From: G965205525 sp965205525
GTDB lineage: Bacteria; Pseudomonadota; Gammaproteobacteria; JABABF01
Length of the DNA stretch: 64,000 nucleotides
Assembly (NCBI GenBank): GCA_965205525.1
Contig: OZ242171.1
Location: forward strand, 1,054,001 to 1,118,000
Direction: 5' to 3'
This document shows, one piece after another, positions 59,169-64,000 of this stretch; the stretch's first letter is position 1; each line of letters opens with the position of its first letter. The notes under the pieces were generated by a model. The model had not been told where the DNA came from and did not search any database. It saw only the letters and a list, made by a program, of their open reading frames with translations. Both the position numbers and the translations under genes were made by a program.

Positions 59169-61778
59169 ATGCTAAATGAATATCGTCGCCATGCCGCCGA
59201 GCGGCAGACGGAGGGAATACCGCCAAAACCTCTGAGTGCCGAACAGCTGACCGCACTGACGGTGCTGCTGAAATCCCCGCCCTCGGGAGAAGAGGATTTT
59301 CTGCTGGAACTGCTGAGCTTCCGGGTCCCCCCGGGAGTGGATGAAGCTGCCTATATCAAGGCGGGCTTTCTCTCCGCCATCGCGAAGGGAGAAGACAAGT
59401 CACCCCTCATCTCGCCAGAGCTCGCCGTCACGCTGCTCGGCACCATGCTCGGCGGCTACAGCGTCGCCACCCTGGTGCAGCTCTTGGAGGAGCCGGAACT
59501 GGCGGCGGCCGCGGCGACAGAGCTCAAGCACACCCTGCTCATGTTTGATGCCTTCCACGATGTGGAGGAGGTGGCAAAAAAAGGCAATGAGCATGCCGAC
59601 TCCGTGCTTCGCTCCTGGGCCGAGGCGGAGTGGTTCACTCAGATGCAAGCAGTGCCCGAGGTGATTACAGTTACCGCCTTCAAAGTGCCCGGAGAAACCA
59701 ACACCGACGATCTCTCTCCGGCACCGGAGGCCTGGTCCCGCCCGGACATCCCTCTGCATGCCAAGAGCATGTACAAAATGCCCCGGGAGGGAGTGGAGGA
59801 TGCCATCGGGCAAATCACCGCACTGAAGGAAAAAGGCCATCCGGTAGCTTTGGTGGGCGACGTGCTCGGCACCGGCTCCTCCCGCAAGTCCGCCACCAAC
59901 TCGGTGATCTGGCATACCGGTCGAGATATTCCCCACATTCCCAGCAAGCGCCGGGGCGGGCTGTGCATCGGCGGCAAGATCGCGCCGATCTTCTTCAACA
60001 CCATGGAAGATGCCGGGGCACTGCCCATTGAGGCGGATGTGGATGCCATCGGCATGGGAGACGTTATAGACGTGCTGCCCCGGAAAGGACAGCTCCGTCG
60101 CCACGACAGCGGCGAAGTGCTCGCAGAATTCAGCCTGCGCTCGGAGGTGCTCTTGGATGAAGTGCAGGCCGGAGGGCGGATTAACCTGATTATCGGGCGC
60201 GGCCTGACCGCCCGGGCCCGGGAATGCCTGGGTCTGCCAGCGGATACCGTCTTCCGGCGCCCCGCCGCCGTAAAAGAGAGCACCCGGGGCTACACCTTGG
60301 CTCAGAAGATGGTGGGACGGGCCTGCGGGCTGGAGGGAGTGCGCCCGGGGACCTACTGCGAGCCCCGCATGAGCACGGTGGGCTCCCAGGACACCACCGG
60401 GCCCATGACCCGGGACGAGCTCAAGGACTTGGCCTGCCTCGGCTTCTCCGCCGACTTGGTGATGCAGTCCTTCTGCCATACGGCGGCCTATCCAAAACCG
60501 GTGGACATTGAAACCCAGCACTCCCTGCCGGAGTTCATCGTCAATCGGGGCGGTGTCTCCCTGCGCCCGGGAGACGGGATTATTCACTCCTGGCTCAATC
60601 GTATGCTGCTGCCGGACATGGTGGGCACCGGCGGCGATTCCCACACCCGCTTCCCTATCGGCATCTCCTTCCCCGCCGGCTCCGGGCTGGTGGCCTTCGC
60701 CGCTGCCACCGGCGTGATGCCATTAGACATGCCGGAATCTGTGCGGGTGCGCTTTCACGGGGAGATGCAGCCCGGCATCACCCTAAGAGACCTGGTCAAT
60801 GCCATCCCCTGGGCGGCACTGCGGGATGGACTCCTGACCGTGGAGAAGCGCGGCAAGAAAAATATTTTCTCCGGGCGCGCCTTGGAGATAGAAGGGCTGC
60901 CCCAGCTCAAGATAGAACAGGCCTTTGAGTTCAGCGATGCCTCCGCAGAGCGCTCAGCTGCCGGCTGCACCGTATTGCTAGACGAGGAGCCGATTGCGGA
61001 ATACCTGCGCTCCAATATCACCCTGCTGCGCTGGATGATCAGCGAGGGGTACGGCGATACCCGCACCCTGGAGCGTCGCGCCCAGGCCATGGAGGCCTGG
61101 CTGGAAAAGCCGGAACTCTTGCTCCCGGACCCGGATGCGGAGTACGCGGCGGATATTGACATTGATCTCGCCGACATCACCGAGCCTCTGCTGGCCTGCC
61201 CCAACGACCCAGACGATGTGCGCCCCCTGTCGGAGGTGGCCGGGGACAAGATAGACGAGGTTTTTATCGGCTCCTGCATGACCAATATCGGCCACTACCG
61301 GGCGGCGGCCAAGATGCTGGAAGAGGTGCCGACCGGGGGACTGACCACTCGCCTGTGGGTGGCGCCGCCGACCCGCATGGACGAGCGCCAGCTGATGGAG
61401 GAAGGGGTCTACAGCACCTTCGGACGCATCGGTGCCCGCACCGAGGTGCCCGGCTGCTCCCTGTGTATGGGCAATCAAGCCCGGGTGGCACCCGGGGCAA
61501 AGGTGGTCTCCACCTCCACCCGCAACTTTCCGAATAGATTAGGGGACGGGGCGGAGGTTTATCTGGCCTCGGCGGAGCTGTCGGCGGTGACAGCGGTGCT
61601 CGGGCACCTGCCCACCCCGGAGGAATACCTGCAGCGCGCGAAGGCCCTGGATGCCATGGCCGGGGATATCTATCGCTATCTCAACTTTGACCAGGTGGCG
61701 GCCTTTCAGGAGGGAGCGGAGAAAACCCGGCGCATCCCCGCCCAGAACATGGAAGAGGCAGAGCTCCCCTCCGCCTGA
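59169..61778 (+). CDS. acnB: Aconitate hydratase B
   Basis: An 869-residue AcnB-type aconitase converting citrate to isocitrate; can also act as an mRNA-binding regulator in its apo form. The order is HEAT-like domain 5 first, then the swivel domain (VPGETNTDDLSPA, VALVGDVLGTGSSRKSATNSV), and the catalytic domains with 4Fe-4S cysteines in FIGSCMTNIGHYRAAAKML and GCSLCMGNQARV. ATG 59169 is preceded by ACAGGAAA and starts MLNEYRRH, as in other AcnB; the open frame extends 63 codons upstream without family similarity. Confidence 0.97.
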   Translation: MLNEYRRHAAERQTEGIPPKPLSAEQLTALTVLLKSPPSGEEDFLLELLSFRVPPGVDEAAYIKAGFLSAIAKGEDKSPLISPELAVTLLGTMLGGYSVATLVQLLEEPELAAAAATELKHTLLMFDAFHDVEEVAKKGNEHADSVLRSWAEAEWFTQMQAVPEVITVTAFKVPGETNTDDLSPAPEAWSRPDIPLHAKSMYKMPREGVEDAIGQITALKEKGHPVALVGDVLGTGSSRKSATNSVIWHTGRDIPHIPSKRRGGLCIGGKIAPIFFNTMEDAGALPIEADVDAIGMGDVIDVLPRKGQLRRHDSGEVLAEFSLRSEVLLDEVQAGGRINLIIGRGLTARARECLGLPADTVFRRPAAVKESTRGYTLAQKMVGRACGLEGVRPGTYCEPRMSTVGSQDTTGPMTRDELKDLACLGFSADLVMQSFCHTAAYPKPVDIETQHSLPEFIVNRGGVSLRPGDGIIHSWLNRMLLPDMVGTGGDSHTRFPIGISFPAGSGLVAFAAATGVMPLDMPESVRVRFHGEMQPGITLRDLVNAIPWAALRDGLLTVEKRGKKNIFSGRALEIEGLPQLKIEQAFEFSDASAERSAAGCTVLLDEEPIAEYLRSNITLLRWMISEGYGDTRTLERRAQAMEAWLEKPELLLPDPDAEYAADIDIDLADITEPLLACPNDPDDVRPLSEVAGDKIDEVFIGSCMTNIGHYRAAAKMLEEVPTGGLTTRLWVAPPTRMDERQLMEEGVYSTFGRIGARTEVPGCSLCMGNQARVAPGAKVVSTSTRNFPNRLGDGAEVYLASAELSAVTAVLGHLPTPEEYLQRAKALDAMAGDIYRYLNFDQVAAFQEGAEKTRRIPAQNMEEAELPSA

Positions 61779-61804
61779 GGGCACACAAAGGAACCGCTCC
61801 TTCT

Positions 61805-63010
61805 TCAGCTCCTGGCAAGAGCGGCGAAGCCCCGTTTCAGATCCTCCTTGATATCCGCCGGCTCTTCCAAGCCGACCGCAATCCGCACCAGGTCCGGGGT
61901 GATGCCCGCCGCCGCCCGCTCCTCCTCGCTGAGGCGGCCGTGGGTAGTGGTGGCCGGATGCACCACGGTGGTCTTGGTATCCCCTAAGTTGGCGGTCAGG
62001 GAGATCATGCGAAGCGCGTCTATAAAATGCCAAGCCACCTCCTGTCCGCCTCCGAGCCGGAAGGAGAGCACGCCGCCGAAACCGGTCTGCTGGCGCTTGG
62101 CTGTCTCGTGCCCCGGGTGCTCCGGCAGACCGGGATAAAACACCTGCTCCGTCCGCTCCTGCAGCCACTCGGCGAGGAACTGAGCGCCCCGGCAATGGGC
62201 CTGCATTCTGAGGGCCAAGGTCTCCAGACCGGTATAAAAAACCCAGGCGTTGAAAGGGCTCATAGCGGGGCCCGCCGCCCGCAGGAAAGAGCGCACCTCC
62301 GCCACCTGCTCCGCAGCGCCGAGAACAACGCCGCCCAGACACCGTCCCTGCCCGTCCAGGTACTTAGTGGCGGAATGAATCACCAGGTCCGCCCCCAGCT
62401 CCAGGGGGCGCTGCAGGGCCGGTGTGCAGAAACAATTATCCACCGCCAGCAGACAGTCCCGCCCCCGGCACAGCTTCGCCAGGGCGGCGATGTCCGCCAC
62501 CTCACACAGGGGGTTGGAAGGGGTCTCCAGAAATAACAGCCGGGTCTCGGGGCGCAGAGCACTCTCCCAAGCCGCCGTATCCGTTAGGGGAACGAAATCT
62601 ATTTCAAGACCGAAACGCCGGAGATAGCGGTCAAAAAGCACCGTGGTCGCACCAAACACATCCCGGGAGCAGAGGATGTGATCCCCGCTTTGCAAAAGCG
62701 CCATGCAGGTGCTGAGAATGGCCGCCATGCCGGAGGCAGTGGCCACGGCATCCGTCGCCCCCTCTAAGAGGGTGATGCGCTTTTCAAAGGCCCGGACGGT
62801 GGGATTGGTGTAGCGGGAATAGACATTGCCCTCCTCAGCACCGGAAAAGCGCGCCGCCGCCTGGGCGGCATTTTCAAACACGTAGCTGGAGGTGAGAAAA
62901 ATGGGGTCGCTGTGCTCCCCCTCTCCGGTGCGGGACTGACCGCCTCGCACCGCCTTCGTGGCAAAGCCGCCGAGTTCGGCCTCGGGCTTATCTGCAAAGG
63001 AATCTTTCAT
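61805..63010 (-). CDS. metZ: O-succinylhomoserine sulfhydrylase
   Basis: A 401-residue PLP enzyme of the Cys/Met metabolism family. PLP lysine in VIHSATKYLDGQGRCLGG; ASGMAAILSTCMALLQSGDHILCS, DNCFCTPALQRPLELGADL and GFGGVLSFRLGG are family segments. MetZ makes homocysteine directly from O-succinylhomoserine and sulfide; position next to purF matches Pseudomonas-type genomes and favours MetZ over the related MetB. Start ATG 63010 begins MKDSFADKP; no clear Shine-Dalgarno sequence precedes it. Confidence 0.9.
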   Translation of the reverse strand: MKDSFADKPEAELGGFATKAVRGGQSRTGEGEHSDPIFLTSSYVFENAAQAAARFSGAEEGNVYSRYTNPTVRAFEKRITLLEGATDAVATASGMAAILSTCMALLQSGDHILCSRDVFGATTVLFDRYLRRFGLEIDFVPLTDTAAWESALRPETRLLFLETPSNPLCEVADIAALAKLCRGRDCLLAVDNCFCTPALQRPLELGADLVIHSATKYLDGQGRCLGGVVLGAAEQVAEVRSFLRAAGPAMSPFNAWVFYTGLETLALRMQAHCRGAQFLAEWLQERTEQVFYPGLPEHPGHETAKRQQTGFGGVLSFRLGGGQEVAWHFIDALRMISLTANLGDTKTTVVHPATTTHGRLSEEERAAAGITPDLVRIAVGLEEPADIKEDLKRGFAALARS

Positions 63011-63200
63011 AAAGGGGGGTGCCAAAATCGTGTATTTATTGTATCCAATCGGGGCAGAGGATACCCTCGCCACAGCGCAAAGCCGCATCCGAGATATCTC
63101 TGCCTGCACAGAAGAGTGCATGCTCTTTGCCGGCGAGAGAGATACGGGCAGCGGGGGAAGTCCGCCCCAGTGCCCTCGCCGATAACGAGAGAGACGCCGC

Positions 63201-64000
63201 TCACCCCGCTGTGGGAGCTATACCCCCCGCTACATTCTGTCGCCAAGCGGCATTTTTCTTGCGCATGCCGCTATCGCTGCGCTGCGCTGCCAGCCGCTCC
63301 AAGTAAGCCTGATCTATGTCACCGGTGACATATTTTCCGTTGAAAATAGAGCACTCAAACTCTTGGATATTCCGGTTTCCCTCGGCAGAGGCGGTCACCA
63401 GATCATCCAAGTCCTGGTAGGTCAGCCGGTCGGCCCCGATCCACTCGCACACCTGCTCTTCGCTGCGGTTGTGGGCGACCAAGTCCGCCGCCGTCGGCAT
63501 ATCTATGCCGTATACATTGGGATAGCGCACCGGCGGCGCCGCCGAGGCAAAATGCACCTGCCGCGCCCCTGCCTGCCGCGCCAGCTGCACGATCTGGCGA
63601 GAGGTGTTGCCCCGCACAATGGAGTCATCCACCAGCAGCACATTCTTGCCCTGAAACTCCATGCCAATGGGATTCAGCTTGCGCCGCACGCTGCTCTGTC
63701 GCGCCTCCTGGTCGGGCATGATGAAGGTGCGCCCGACGTAGCGGTTTTTCATCAGGCCCTCGCGAAATTTGACCCCCAGCTCGTGGGCAATAATCTGCGC
63801 CGCTACCCGGCCGGTGTCCGGCACCGGTATGACCACGTCAATAGCACCCGGCCCTTCGCGCTTGATTTTCGCCGCCAGCTGCTCTCCCTGGCGCAGGCGC
63901 GCCTTGTACACCAGAATGCCGTCTAAGATGGAATCCGGCCGGGCCAGATAGACATGCTCAAAAATACAGGGTGTCAGGCGGGCATCGGGGGCACAAGAGC
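63201..64000 (-). CDS. purF: Amidophosphoribosyltransferase, C-terminal part
   Basis: The frame is open to the right edge, so only about the last 265 residues are seen. They cover the phosphoribosyltransferase domain: CIFEHVYLARPDS, VVIPVPDTGRVAAQIIAHELGV, the flexible loop RREG-like KNRYVGRTFI and the PRPP-binding motif VLLVDDSIVRGNTSRQIV. PurF uses glutamine and PRPP for the first step of purine synthesis; the N-terminal glutaminase domain lies beyond the window. The metZ gene follows 190 bp downstream on the same strand. Confidence 0.95.
   Translation of the reverse strand, partial: SCAPDARLTPCIFEHVYLARPDSILDGILVYKARLRQGEQLAAKIKREGPGAIDVVIPVPDTGRVAAQIIAHELGVKFREGLMKNRYVGRTFIMPDQEARQSSVRRKLNPIGMEFQGKNVLLVDDSIVRGNTSRQIVQLARQAGARQVHFASAAPPVRYPNVYGIDMPTAADLVAHNRSEEQVCEWIGADRLTYQDLDDLVTASAEGNRNIQEFECSIFNGKYVTGDIDQAYLERLAAQRSDSGMRKKNAAWRQNVAGGIAPTAG

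Overview
The window looks like the chromosome of a Gram-negative gammaproteobacterium of fairly high GC. The evidence is gene order: thrS-infC-rpmI-rplT-pheS-pheT-ihfA-merR-tRNA-Pro, murJ-ribF-ileS-lspA-ispH, dnaX-recR, purF-metZ and glnS-cysS-folD are typical gammaproteobacterial blocks, and lpxH implies lipid A. I see no rRNA, insertion sequence, phage or CRISPR array. The genus cannot be fixed from sequence alone.

Layout. 1-7.5 kb: the end of a hydantoinase B/oxoprolinase gene, malate dehydrogenase (behind a duplicated 37-bp start region), bioA, a 47-bp minisatellite, then a DUF4345 membrane protein, a GMC oxidoreductase and an aldehyde dehydrogenase that could act in series (alcohol to aldehyde to acid). 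7.5-12.6 kb: four AT-rich tandem family-10 (fucosyltransferase-like) glycosyltransferase genes with nearly identical 3' ends. Each is followed by a copy of the 3' tail of the convergent hupE gene, so the amplification history can still be read. 12.6-22.9 kb: a HupE/UreJ membrane protein, a parvulin-like protein and four tandem secreted DUF3604 proteins, ending directly at the 3' end of tRNA-Pro(GGG).

22.9-32.8 kb: translation and DNA-maintenance core (merR, ihfA, pheT, pheS, rplT, rpmI, infC with an AUU start, thrS, tRNA-Val, uvrB, tRNA-Asn). 32.8-37.6 kb: a DHH phosphoesterase, an O-antigen ligase-like protein with TPR repeats, an undecaprenyl-phosphate sugar transferase and a ComEA-like protein, suggesting surface polysaccharide assembly. 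37.9-43.5 kb: ammonium transporter, a VWA/MoxR pair, RNase D with a coupled small membrane protein, and RecR. 43.5-58 kb: dnaX (internal 90-bp repeats and an in-frame A_AAA_AAC slippery site), ispH, lspA, ileS (frameshifted in this sequence), ribF, murJ, pyrB, folD, cysS and glnS on one strand. 58-64 kb: lpxH, a DUF1289 protein, acnB, metZ and the end of purF.

The most unusual parts are the glycosyltransferase array with its captured hupE tails, the four-copy DUF3604 cluster abutting a tRNA gene with no ordinary start codon for its first gene, and several cases of short tandem duplication (37-bp, 47-bp, 19-bp and 90-bp units) that suggest a genome prone to replication slippage or recombination.
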